Shown in pieces: positions 15,974 to 23,954 of a stretch of 46,272 bases of DNA. The DNA is from Eubacterium sp. (GTDB lineage: Bacteria > Bacillota > Clostridia > Lachnospirales > Lachnospiraceae), in assembly GCA_022796875.1 (NCBI GenBank), contig JAAWJJ010000020.1, positions 1 through 46,272 on the forward strand. The letters are read 5' to 3'. Within the stretch, counting starts at the first letter, position 1; each line of letters starts with the position of its first letter. Below the pieces are notes generated by a model. That model was not told where the DNA came from, made no database searches, and was given only the letters and a program-made list of their open reading frames with translations. The position numbers were made by a program, and so were the translations under genes.

Positions 15974-17275
15974 TTATGAATCGATTTTTTCTTCCTGCTG
16001 ATAATCCTTATTAAATTTCCTCGGGTTCACAAGGCCGATCAGGATCATATTTACCACCAGCAACCCTATGTAAACCATATACGCGCCGCGCAGGCTCCCC
16101 GTCATCTTTAACGCCGCCGCATTTACCAGATAGTTCATCATCAGGACAATTTCCATCAGAGGGAAAAATACGGAATTTACCATATTAAACCCATGACGGC
16201 CAAATACAGATGCCGGTAGCGAAACGATAAAGTTGGCCGCTGCTCCTACGGCGATACCGATCATAAATACAGAAACGTAAACGCCCGCCGTCGTATTGGT
16301 ACAGTTCGCCGCCAGTGCAATTGCATACCATACCAAAAAGATCAGGATAGCTTTTTTAACGCCCAGTTTCTGGTCCAATGCACCGAAAATATAAGAGCCT
16401 ACCAGGCCGATCAGAGCGGCAACCGTCATCAGCGCAACCGCGCTCGCCTGTGTAAATCCGATCTGCGTGTTACGGACAACAAGCTGCGACATAACGCCCG
16501 TCGTTACAAGCTGGTTGATGCCTACTACCAACGCGCATAACCAGAGTTCTTTCGTCTTTAACAGTTTGCCAACGCTCCATCCGCCCGTCGTATCGTCCGT
16601 GTTTCCGGTAAAATATTCTCTCTCATACACTTCTTTTGACACATTATCCGGATACATATTGCACTCCTGCGGAGTATTGCGGATAAAAATCAATCCTATA
16701 ATACCGAGAATGATTCCTGCAATCGCCGTAATCGTCATACCTTTTGCCATTCCCATAGCCGCCAGCAGAAATGAGATCAGCGGCACGTAAAACGCAGACC
16801 CGCTGTTATGTCCCATCGTCGTAAAGCCGTTTGCAAGCCCTTTCTTTTTCGGAAACCACTGAGCAACCAGCGCGCCGCCGGCAATATAAGCGGCTCCGTT
16901 AATAAAGCAGGTAACCAATGTTAAAAATACCGCGTATGCCCCCAGCGATTCCGCATTGCCCAGACCGATATAAGAAAGTCCCGACCCGATCAGGCAGATT
17001 CCTGAAATCAGCCGTGCGCCTACTTTAATAATCAATCTGGAAATGATAATATAGGCAACGATACCGATCAGGCCTGCAACCGTCGACATACTTAACACCA
17101 GCGAATAGTCGATTCCGGTCTTTTCCGCAAACGCAGGCGCGATAATATTCAATCCGTCAATAGAAAATCCGATCAGAAAGAAAAACATTGCCGCACAGTA
17201 AATGATAATTCCCCATCCCTTTGAGAAATTCATTCTCATATTTTCACTTTCCAGTTTTTTAGAATTATTACCCAT
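15974..17275 (-). CDS. MFS transporter, oxalate/formate antiporter (OFA)-like
   Basis: 433 aa from the ATG at 17275, behind GGGAGAAG. An upstream TTG is less likely. About twelve membrane spans are visible, starting at WGIIIYCAAMFFFLIGFSID. The loop FPKKKGLANGFTTMGHNSG between spans 4 and 5 is of the OFA/monocarboxylate type. It probably carries a small organic acid, serving as importer of the operon's substrate or exporter of its product. Last gene of the sigma-54 operon, 27 bp after the 89-aa protein. Confidence 0.85.
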   Translation of the reverse strand: MGNNSKKLESENMRMNFSKGWGIIIYCAAMFFFLIGFSIDGLNIIAPAFAEKTGIDYSLVLSMSTVAGLIGIVAYIIISRLIIKVGARLISGICLIGSGLSYIGLGNAESLGAYAVFLTLVTCFINGAAYIAGGALVAQWFPKKKGLANGFTTMGHNSGSAFYVPLISFLLAAMGMAKGMTITAIAGIILGIIGLIFIRNTPQECNMYPDNVSKEVYEREYFTGNTDDTTGGWSVGKLLKTKELWLCALVVGINQLVTTGVMSQLVVRNTQIGFTQASAVALMTVAALIGLVGSYIFGALDQKLGVKKAILIFLVWYAIALAANCTNTTAGVYVSVFMIGIAVGAAANFIVSLPASVFGRHGFNMVNSVFFPLMEIVLMMNYLVNAAALKMTGSLRGAYMVYIGLLVVNMILIGLVNPRKFNKDYQQEEKIDS

Positions 17276-17302
17276 ATCTTCTCCCTTTCTCTTTTCAAAC
17301 AA

Positions 17303-17572
17303 TCAGGCGCTTTTTCCAAACCTTTCATCGGCGGCGCATTTAACCATTTCCTCCCATCCGGAAAAACAGGTGCTTTCTTTGACAAAATTGTCCATTAAAA
17401 GCTGCGCGTATACCATATGGTCGGATTTCCAGTTTGTAATCACCGCGCTTGAATATTGAAATCCCTCAAAATTATCAAAGTTGGTGTGTGTTTGCATAAA
17501 TTCATCCGTAAAAATGGTATCCAGAAGTTTCCGGAGTTTATCGTCCACTTCCACATATACATAGCCGTCCAT
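17303..17572 (-). CDS. Small conserved-looking protein of unknown function (89 aa)
   Basis: Starts MDGYVYVEVDDKLRKLLDTI, with GGAGG 9 bp before ATG. The start is one base past the DUF362 stop, so translation is coupled. It is acidic, soluble, has no signal or membrane segment, and contains two cysteines. I do not recognise a family. Its fixed place between DUF362 and the carrier suggests an accessory subunit. Confidence 0.7.
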   Translation of the reverse strand: MDGYVYVEVDDKLRKLLDTIFTDEFMQTHTNFDNFEGFQYSSAVITNWKSDHMVYAQLLMDNFVKESTCFSGWEEMVKCAADERFGKSA

Positions 17573-17573
17573 C

Positions 17574-18863
17574 TTATTTTTCCTCCGGATGTTCCGCATA
17601 ATATTTTTCTGCCGCTTTGAACACATAATCATGCCATACTTCTGCGTCCCTGGCCATACATGGGCGAATAATTTCTTCTTCCTGGTCGCCCATACCGTTA
17701 ATGACTTCTTTTCTCTGTACCGTCAGATACAGAGCCGGTTCGTTCGGAGGGCATCCGAGAATCCAGTATGCATTCGGATGGTCTTTCAAATATTTTTTGG
17801 TGCAGTTTCCGTGAAGCACTATTTTTTCATCCGGTACGTCTTTCGGTATTTCATTTTTGCCGCCGATTACAATCGTCATGCCTTTATTCTTTTCATATTC
17901 GTCAACGGCTTTTAATTCCTCCATGTTAATAGCAAGCAGCGCCTGACAGCTGGAACATGCGCCTTCGCATTTTACGTCATATTCCGGCCAGCGTGTGCTC
18001 ATATCGCCGATATACGGAATCCACATCTTCTTGTAACATTCTTCGATCGAATCGCCGACCACATCGATCTGATCCATCGCATAATTTCCCAATCCGGTTT
18101 CTTCCGCCACTTTAAAGTAATCTACCGCCGTCGTATCGATTCCTGTCACTTCGCATGCCACGCGGTCGATCGCCACCGGGTCTTTCGAGCCAAGGATCAT
18201 ATTTGTTTCAATCGGCACCGGCATATGCGGGCTGTAGCCGCTTGCCGCACGCATCGCATCCATAATATTAATATCAGCGCGGCATACGGACCATACGTCC
18301 ATCATCGCCATTGTCAGGTTCTGCTGGTGCATCTGCATATGTACTTTATCCTGTACCACGCCCTTGATATTTTTCAGCGCGCCCGAAAATACCATACTTG
18401 CATGCGCTTTCAGTATCGGAAGATTGATCAGATGATCCGCTTCCAGTAAAAATTTCGGAAGCAGTACAAAATCAATATTGGACCGGAAATCACGTACTGC
18501 TACTTTCACAAGCTCTTTGTCCCGTTTAATATCTTTTAATTCCACGCCTTCTTCCAACGCTACCGCTTCAATTCCGCTGACCCGGAAACATTCTTCCGTA
18601 TCGCAGCCGATCGCAGCGGCTTCCGCAACGATAATCCGTTTGGGATGCGCTTTTTTCACTTCCCGTATCACCGCGCGTACCACTTCCGGATTCGTGCAGA
18701 CAGACGTTTCCGGCGGTTCTGCATGGCCCGCGTTCGGCTTCAAAACAACTGTGGAATTTTTCCTGATCACGTTTTCCACTCCGCCCATCAGGTCGAATAC
18801 TTTCGTTACATTTGCCTGAACGTCAGGACTTTTTGCAAGCGCCACCAATGATTTTTTTGCCAT
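17574..18863 (-). CDS. DUF362 domain protein with extra cysteine-rich C-terminal region
   Basis: 429 aa, start behind AGGAGGAAAAAGG. The DUF362 core is clear: TVVLKPNAGHAEPPETSVCT, DHLINLPILKAHASMVFSGA then LKNIKGVV, and LGSKDPVAIDRVACEVTG near the C-terminal side of the core. From about residue 300 an added region holds CEGACSSCQ, then HGNCTKKYL and WILGCPPNEP, six cysteines that could bind an iron-sulfur cluster or metal. Classical DUF362 proteins often carry ferredoxin motifs; this one lacks a CxxCxxCxxxC pair. Its reaction is unknown. In the operon it sits between the alcohol dehydrogenase and the 89-aa protein. Confidence 0.8.
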   Translation of the reverse strand: MAKKSLVALAKSPDVQANVTKVFDLMGGVENVIRKNSTVVLKPNAGHAEPPETSVCTNPEVVRAVIREVKKAHPKRIIVAEAAAIGCDTEECFRVSGIEAVALEEGVELKDIKRDKELVKVAVRDFRSNIDFVLLPKFLLEADHLINLPILKAHASMVFSGALKNIKGVVQDKVHMQMHQQNLTMAMMDVWSVCRADINIMDAMRAASGYSPHMPVPIETNMILGSKDPVAIDRVACEVTGIDTTAVDYFKVAEETGLGNYAMDQIDVVGDSIEECYKKMWIPYIGDMSTRWPEYDVKCEGACSSCQALLAINMEELKAVDEYEKNKGMTIVIGGKNEIPKDVPDEKIVLHGNCTKKYLKDHPNAYWILGCPPNEPALYLTVQRKEVINGMGDQEEEIIRPCMARDAEVWHDYVFKAAEKYYAEHPEEK

Positions 18864-18907
18864 TCCTTTTTCCTCCTGATTATTTGTTTTTTATGATGTT
18901 ATACCGC

Positions 18908-20074
18908 TCATCCTCTGGCAAATTCATAGATTTCCTGCAGATCCCTGCGGTATAATTTTGCAAAGCTTTCTCCTAAAAATCCGCTTTCCGAAACCGTTTT
19001 ATCCGCTAATTCCCGGCTGCTTACCGATTCAATTCCGGCTTCGGATAACGTAAGCGGCAGTCCGCGGGATGCGAGAAACCGCTGAAAACGCAGGATACCC
19101 TCCCTGGCGACATGTTCCTCCGGACGCCCCACGCCGGATACGCCCCACACGTCCCGGGCAAACTCCGCAAGTTCCGCCGTATGGTCTGGCAGCATATAGC
19201 TGCACCATGCCGGCATCAGAATTGCCAGCGCGGTCCCGTGGGGCAGTCCGAACTCTTCGGTCAGTATATGCGACATTTCATGGCAGGCAAATACTCCATC
19301 CGTTCCGATCATATCGCTGTGCGCCACGGTCGCCGCCCACATTAACTGGCTGCGGCTTTCATAATCTTCCGGATTCTCCTGCGCTTTCGGAAGCTCTTCC
19401 AGAACCGTTTTCATAACCGACGTACAAAGATGCCTGCGCAGCGTTCCTTTCTGCCCCAGATGGAAATATCTTTCAAATGCATGGGAAAATATGTCTATCG
19501 CCCCGATCGCCGTCTGTTTGGGCGGAACCGTAAACGTCAGCTTCGGATTCAACAGCGCGAACTTCGGAAATGTCAGCGGACATCCCATTACCGTTTTTTT
19601 ATGGATTCTGTCATTGGTAATCACGGATGTACAATTAGCTTCGCTGGCCGTCGCCGCCATCGTCAGGACGACGCCGATCGGCAGCGCATTTTGGGGAATT
19701 GCTTTTTGATCATAAAAATCCCAGAGCGGCGTTTCGGTACAGCTTCCGATACTGACCGCCTTTGCGGTATCGATCACGCTGCCGCCGCCGACCGCCAACA
19801 AAACGTCAAACTGCTTTTTCCGTACCAAATCACAGATCTGCTCCGCGACTGACAGAAGCGGGTTTTCCGTAATTCCTCCGAACGTTTCACAGGAAACGCC
19901 GTGTTCCGCAAGCTGCTCTTCTATTTTTCCCAACAAGCCGTTTTTCCGTATCCGTTCGCTGCCATAAAGAATCAGCGCCCGTGTTCCGTATTCCGACGTC
20001 ATACGGCCGGCTTCCTCCTCCGCATGATCTCCAAATATGATATTTGTCGGTAAGCTAAAACGGAAATTTTCCAT
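18908..20074 (-). CDS. Iron-containing alcohol dehydrogenase
   Basis: 388 aa of the Fe-ADH (group III) family. NAD(P) loop GGGSVIDTAKAV is near residue 95. Metal ligands are expected in AIDIFSHAFERY (Asp and His) and in CHEMSHILTEEFGLPHG (two His). It would interconvert an aldehyde or semialdehyde with its alcohol. With a 4-hydroxybutyryl-CoA dehydratase encoded 9 kb away, 4-hydroxybutyrate dehydrogenase is one candidate role, but the specificity cannot be read from sequence. Start behind GGAGAGATT. Fourth gene of the operon. Confidence 0.9.
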   Translation of the reverse strand: MENFRFSLPTNIIFGDHAEEEAGRMTSEYGTRALILYGSERIRKNGLLGKIEEQLAEHGVSCETFGGITENPLLSVAEQICDLVRKKQFDVLLAVGGGSVIDTAKAVSIGSCTETPLWDFYDQKAIPQNALPIGVVLTMAATASEANCTSVITNDRIHKKTVMGCPLTFPKFALLNPKLTFTVPPKQTAIGAIDIFSHAFERYFHLGQKGTLRRHLCTSVMKTVLEELPKAQENPEDYESRSQLMWAATVAHSDMIGTDGVFACHEMSHILTEEFGLPHGTALAILMPAWCSYMLPDHTAELAEFARDVWGVSGVGRPEEHVAREGILRFQRFLASRGLPLTLSEAGIESVSSRELADKTVSESGFLGESFAKLYRRDLQEIYEFARG

Positions 20075-20110
20075 AATCTCTCCTTACAAACTTCCTCTAT
20101 AAAACTTTCT

Positions 20111-21289
20111 TTAGCATACTTCAATCAACACTGCGGTTCCCATGCCGCCTCCGGCACAGAGTGTAGCTATTCCGTAACGGTTCCCGCGCCGTTTCATCTC
20201 ATACATCAGCGAAATCACGATTCTGGAACCGGTAGCGCCGACAGGATGCCCGAGGGAAATACCGCCGCCGTTCACGTTTAATTTGTCGTCCGCAATGCCA
20301 AGTTCTTTCTGGCAGGCCAGGCACTGGGAAGCAAACGCTTCGTTAATTTCAAACAGGTCGATATCGTCAATTGTCAGTTTCGCTTTTTCCAGTACTTTCC
20401 TGGTCGCGCTGATCGGTCCGATGCCCATCAGTTCCGGCTCTACTCCCGTCGTTGCAACGCTGACAATTCTTGCCAGGACCGGACATCCCAGTTCTTTTGC
20501 CTTTTCTTCTTCCATCAGGATAACGCCCGAAGAAGCGTCGTTCATTCCGGAAGCGTTTCCGGCCGTCACTTTACCGCCCTCTTTAAACGTCGGTTTTAAT
20601 TTTTGTAATCCCTCAAGCGTTGCGTTGCGCTTCGGATATTCGTCCGTATCGTATACCGTATCTCCTTTTCTGGACGATGCGGTAATCGGAATAATTTCTT
20701 CTTTAAACCTGCCCGCGTCTATCGCTGCCACCGCCCGCTGCTGGGATCTCAGGGAATATGCGTCCATCTGCTCTCTCGTAACGTCATATTTATCCGCAAC
20801 ATTTTCCGCTGTGATGCCCATGGCAGGGCCGACACCCAGATTTGTCAGAGAGTCCCACATCGAATCTCTCAGGTCCATATGTCCGTATTTTTTTCCGTAT
20901 CTGGCGTCAAACGCCATGTGCGGAGCCGTACTCATACTGTCCGCCCCGCCTGCCATGATGCAGTCCGCTTCGCCTGCCTTAATCTGATAATATCCCATCT
21001 GAATTGCGGACATGGAAGAGGTACAGTTTCTGTGAATGGTAATCCCCGGAACCGTTACAGGAAGTCCGGCTTTGACCGCCGCCACGCGGGCAAGGTTGTT
21101 TTCTTTATAGGTCCGCTGATAATTGCAGCCCCAGATCACGTCCTCGATCAGCGCCGGATTGATTCCCGCCCGTTTTACCAGATTCTGCATGACCGGAATC
21201 GACAGCTCCGACGGCACTACGGTTTTAAACTGTCCGCCGATTGTTCCGATCGGCGTCCTGCATCCCGCCACGATCACTACGTTTCTCAT
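20111..21289 (-). CDS. Thiolase (acetyl-CoA acetyltransferase family)
   Basis: 392 aa, start behind GGAGGAG. The nucleophile Cys lies in IHRNCTSSMSAIQMG at about residue 90. The catalytic His is in GGGISLGHPVGATGSR and the second Cys in LCAGGGMG near the end, so the active site is complete. NCTSSMSA differs from the VCGSGLKA of standard acetoacetyl-CoA thiolases, hinting at a different acyl chain. Thiolytic cleavage of a 3-oxoacyl-CoA or 3,5-dioxo acid product would release acetyl-CoA. Follows the hydroxyacyl dehydrogenase gene by 14 bp. Confidence 0.92.
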   Translation of the reverse strand: MRNVVIVAGCRTPIGTIGGQFKTVVPSELSIPVMQNLVKRAGINPALIEDVIWGCNYQRTYKENNLARVAAVKAGLPVTVPGITIHRNCTSSMSAIQMGYYQIKAGEADCIMAGGADSMSTAPHMAFDARYGKKYGHMDLRDSMWDSLTNLGVGPAMGITAENVADKYDVTREQMDAYSLRSQQRAVAAIDAGRFKEEIIPITASSRKGDTVYDTDEYPKRNATLEGLQKLKPTFKEGGKVTAGNASGMNDASSGVILMEEEKAKELGCPVLARIVSVATTGVEPELMGIGPISATRKVLEKAKLTIDDIDLFEINEAFASQCLACQKELGIADDKLNVNGGGISLGHPVGATGSRIVISLMYEMKRRGNRYGIATLCAGGGMGTAVLIEVC

Positions 21290-21303
21290 TTCAAACTCCT
21301 CCT

Positions 21304-22248
21304 CTATAAACGATCTAATGCTTTTGCCACTTTAATCAGGCCGTCGATCAGTTCCTTATTCGCTTTCTCTATGGATTCTTTCGGCCAGTCCATGATTCCT
21401 TTTCCACTCTTAAATCCCAGGTTGCCTTTTTCGATGTTTTCCGTAAGCAGCCGGGACGGCGTCGTGGAATTTTCAATGTGCGGGAATAAATATTCATGGA
21501 TGGCATACGTAAGATCAAGCCCACCCATATCCATTACTTCAATCGGCGGACAAATGCCAAGGCGCATGCCAAATCCGTATTTGATCGCTTTGTCCACATC
21601 TTCCGGATCCGCAATATCATGCTCCACAATCGACAATGCTTCCCGGAAAAGTGCGTGCTGCATACGATTGGCAAGGAATCCCGGCACGTCTTTTTTTACA
21701 ATCACCGGCTTTTTCCCCGCTTCTTCCAAAAGACCGTATGTCGCTTTTACCGTTTCTTCCGACACATATTTCGTCTTTACGACTTCCACCAGCGGAATCA
21801 GATAGGCCGGATTCCAGTAATGCGTACCGATGATACGCTCTTTATGTACCGATTTTTCTGCAATTTCTGTAACGCTGATTGCGGATGTATTGGTAGCAAG
21901 AATGGTAGATTCCGGAAACAGCGCGTCCATTTTTGCAAAATAATCCTGTTTGATCTCCAGTTTTTCAATGATTCCCTCGAATACGATATCCGCAAAACCC
22001 ACGGTATCTTCTATCGTATCTACAAAGTCGATTCTGCCCAGAATTTCCGGAACATCATTTTCCTTTAGTACGTCGTCCCGAACCAGCACGTTAAGGTTTT
22101 GCCGGATCACTTCCCTGGAATCATATCTGGTTTTATCGTCATATACATAAATGACTTTTACCTCATGTCCTTTTGTTGCAAATAGCTGGGCGATTCCCAG
22201 CCCCATCTTGCCTGCTCCTAAAACGGCAACCTTTTTCTTTTCACTCAT
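21304..22248 (-). CDS. 3-hydroxyacyl-CoA dehydrogenase family protein
   Basis: 314 aa with the Rossmann start KVAVLGAGKMGLGIAQLFA, the ATNTSAISVTEIA block and a catalytic His in GTHYWNPAYLIPLVEVV. The C-terminal helical domain contains FLANRMQHALFREAL. Standard butyryl pathway enzymes read HFFNP at this place. The HYWNP form and the lengthened N-terminal strand (EVKVIYVYDDKTRYDSREV) suggest a divergent substrate, possibly a free 3-hydroxy acid rather than a CoA ester. This is inference. Second gene of the operon. Confidence 0.9.
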   Translation of the reverse strand: MSEKKKVAVLGAGKMGLGIAQLFATKGHEVKVIYVYDDKTRYDSREVIRQNLNVLVRDDVLKENDVPEILGRIDFVDTIEDTVGFADIVFEGIIEKLEIKQDYFAKMDALFPESTILATNTSAISVTEIAEKSVHKERIIGTHYWNPAYLIPLVEVVKTKYVSEETVKATYGLLEEAGKKPVIVKKDVPGFLANRMQHALFREALSIVEHDIADPEDVDKAIKYGFGMRLGICPPIEVMDMGGLDLTYAIHEYLFPHIENSTTPSRLLTENIEKGNLGFKSGKGIMDWPKESIEKANKELIDGLIKVAKALDRL

Positions 22249-22272
22249 CTTTTTCTACTCCCAGAAACACTT

Positions 22273-23091
22273 TTAATATACGCCGTATTTATAAACTCTA
22301 TCCGGAACGTCTTTATTGATTTTATCTTCATCAATAAAGGCAACCGCGCGCACAATCGTGCCGTCGCCCATATACCATCTGAGCGGGAACGCGCAGAACA
22401 TAAATCTCTGGCCTTTTACTTTTTCAATATCGCCGCCAAGGTTCTCGATACCCATCACGTTATTTCCAAGAAGAATTTCATGGCACGGCTCCCATTCCGG
22501 GAAATCTTCGCTCGGGTCATGGCCGAATTCTTTTCTGTATTCCTCGATAATTCTCGGAACGTACGGGCCAGGGCCGTGGTCTGCCGCGTAAGTATATAAA
22601 ATATGATCGATCGCCTGCATGTCAAATCCTACGCCTTTTACTTTATGTTCCACAAACCATTTCGCGCCGTCGATCGAAAGTCCCGGACTATATGCAAAAT
22701 AATCGTCATTCTCGCCCCAGCGTTTATGCATGCCGGTGCAGAGAAGCACCCAGTCGCCCTCTTTGATTCCGCCTTCTACTTTTTCCGCCGCCGCTTCAAT
22801 CTCTTCCGGCGTGATCAGTTCCCAGTGCTTTTTCGGAATATCCAGACATACGGCTTCTCCGTAATAATTTTCCAGCGGAAGTTCATGCGTAAACGCGCCC
22901 TCCGGAATGACATGCGACGGAGAATCCGCATGCGTGCTGTTGTGCATATGAAAGTCGTTGAACGTCTGCAATAACCGGTAGTGCATCGGCATGTGCTGCA
23001 CTCTGTCAATATGAAAATCTCCGTTTGACGGCCACAATGGATTTCCTCTCCCGAATGGATGTGATAAATCTACTAATACTTGTTTTCCCAT
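22273..23091 (-). CDS. Cyclase-family metal-dependent hydrolase (kynurenine formamidase-like fold)
   Basis: 272 aa, start behind AAAGGAG. The family metal motif H-x3-H-x-D-x3-H is present in MHNSTHADSPSHV (near residue 50), with Ser-Thr where Gly-Thr is usual. A further metal-type His is in AADHGPGPYVP. Relatives open amide, lactone or 1,3-dione rings with Mn or Zn (kynurenine formamidase, isatin hydrolase, dihydrophloroglucinol cyclohydrolase). As first gene before a hydroxyacyl dehydrogenase and a thiolase, it may open a cyclic substrate into a 3-hydroxy acid. Substrate unknown. Confidence 0.85.
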   Translation of the reverse strand: MGKQVLVDLSHPFGRGNPLWPSNGDFHIDRVQHMPMHYRLLQTFNDFHMHNSTHADSPSHVIPEGAFTHELPLENYYGEAVCLDIPKKHWELITPEEIEAAAEKVEGGIKEGDWVLLCTGMHKRWGENDDYFAYSPGLSIDGAKWFVEHKVKGVGFDMQAIDHILYTYAADHGPGPYVPRIIEEYRKEFGHDPSEDFPEWEPCHEILLGNNVMGIENLGGDIEKVKGQRFMFCAFPLRWYMGDGTIVRAVAFIDEDKINKDVPDRVYKYGVY

Positions 23092-23148
23092 GTTTTAATC
23101 TCCTTTTCTCATTTATATTTTGTTGTTTTTTGTTTTGACATTATAAAG

Positions 23149-23164
23149 AGCAAAATCCATGCCA
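23149..23164 (-). promoter_or_regulatory. Sigma-54 (-24/-12) promoter of the cyclase-to-MFS operon
   Basis: On the minus strand, TGGCATG-GATT-TTGCT fits the sigma-54 consensus with exact spacing, about 60 bp before the cyclase start codon. It is nearly the same as the larB promoter (TGGCATA-AGAT-TTGCT). Confidence 0.75.
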
Positions 23165-23212
23165 GTTTTTTAAGCGCACATTTCCTTGCTTTTCCGGTAT
23201 TTTTTTCTAAAC

Positions 23213-23266
23213 TTGTTGCAAACGGACAACAAACAGGAAAAATCTGTTGCAAAATTCAGGTGCAAT
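23213..23266. promoter_or_regulatory. Probable enhancer region for the sigma-54 operon
   Basis: TTGTTG-N8-CAACAA (23213-23232) and TGTTGCA with a following TGCAAT (23245-23266) lie 50-100 bp upstream of the -24 element. The TGTTGCA half-site is shared with the palindrome at 14101-14116 near larB. Binding by the PAS activator is inferred. Confidence 0.4.
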
Positions 23267-23413
23267 ATAGATTCGGACGCAATGTAAATTTGGACACAAA
23301 AGGGGATGTAAAAAAATTCTCTAAAGAAAAAGGAAACGGCTTCCCCGCTTTGTGAAAAGTAACCAGTGAAAAACCAACGAAAAACCGATGAAAACGGGAA
23401 AGGAAAATGTATT

Positions 23414-23442
23414 TTGTAATTAAAATTTGCATATGCTATAAT
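23414..23442 (+). promoter_or_regulatory. Sigma-A promoter of a small RNA
   Basis: TTGTAA (23414-23419), 17 bp and TATAAT (23437-23442), with an extended -10 TGC just before it. No gene follows on this strand before the terminator at 23488-23523. Confidence 0.65.
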
Positions 23443-23448
23443 GTCGAT

Positions 23449-23537
23449 AGACAAAAAGCAGTGATAAGTCCATGTGGACAAAAAGCGAATCCTCGAACTG
23501 TATTGCCGTACAGTCCGAGGATTCTTCTTTTCTTTTA
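23449..23537 (+). ncRNA. Candidate antitoxin small RNA (~90 nt)
   Basis: Begins after the strong promoter and ends in a hairpin with a T-rich tail. It contains a small GTCCA-TG-TGGAC hairpin and two copies of GACAAAAAGC but no ribosome site or start codon. It is convergent with the 32-aa hydrophobic peptide gene. Its 3' half is complementary to the 3' end of that mRNA if both use the same terminator, which is the layout of TxpA/RatA-like and Clostridioides difficile type I systems. The 5' end is predicted from the promoter, not measured. Confidence 0.5.
23488..23523. terminator. Bidirectional terminator between small RNA and peptide gene
   Basis: AATCCTCG pairs with CGAGGATT and ACTGTA with TACAGT across one mismatch and a 6-base loop. 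Plus-strand transcripts continue into CTTCTTTTCTTTT and minus-strand ones into CGCTTTTTG, so both directions have a U tract. Confidence 0.8.
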
Positions 23538-23559
23538 TACTGGCAAAGTCCCCAGTAGG

Positions 23560-23658
23560 TTATTTGTTGTCCTTATGACCGCCATCTAACCATTTAATGA
23601 TGTAGTGACAAGCTACACCAGCCGCAACAGCGACCAGAAAAGCAGCGATAACTTCCAT
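23560..23658 (-). CDS. 32-aa hydrophobic peptide, candidate type I toxin
   Basis: Reads MEVIAAFLVAVAAGVACHYI then IKWLDGGHKDNK. One membrane helix (residues 3-22) is followed by a short charged tail, the classic shape of type I toxins and of small clostridial membrane peptides. The ribosome site is very strong (GGGAGGGGG, 7 bp before ATG). A TATAAT (complement of 23705-23710) could be its -10, with a poor -35. The convergent small RNA and shared terminator support a toxin-antitoxin role, but toxicity is unproven. Confidence 0.65.
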   Translation of the reverse strand: MEVIAAFLVAVAAGVACHYIIKWLDGGHKDNK

Positions 23659-23808
23659 ATGAACACCCCCTCCCTTTGCCGGGTGTAGGTTGGACAACAC
23701 AAAAATTATAGCCTTTTTTACCAGATGGCTTTATTCCTGATTTCTAAAAGTCGGTGATATAAAAAATATTATCAGAAGCTTCAGAGAAAGCCGTTTTGCC
23801 GCAATCTC

Positions 23809-23837
23809 TTGACTTTTTGAGTGGTGTTCAGCATAAT
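23809..23837 (+). promoter_or_regulatory. Sigma-A promoter of the dead AraC-type gene
   Basis: TTGACT (23809-23814), 17 bp and CATAAT (23832-23837), about 115 bp before the relic's start codon. Confidence 0.5.
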
Positions 23838-23954
23838 ATGCCTGAACAGCGTGTGGAGAACCCAGAAAAACGGAATCTCTCTTTTTTGTGCAGAGATTAA
23901 TAGGAAGAAACGGAACTGTAATATATACTAAAAGCTGTCAGGAGGATTTTTGTT

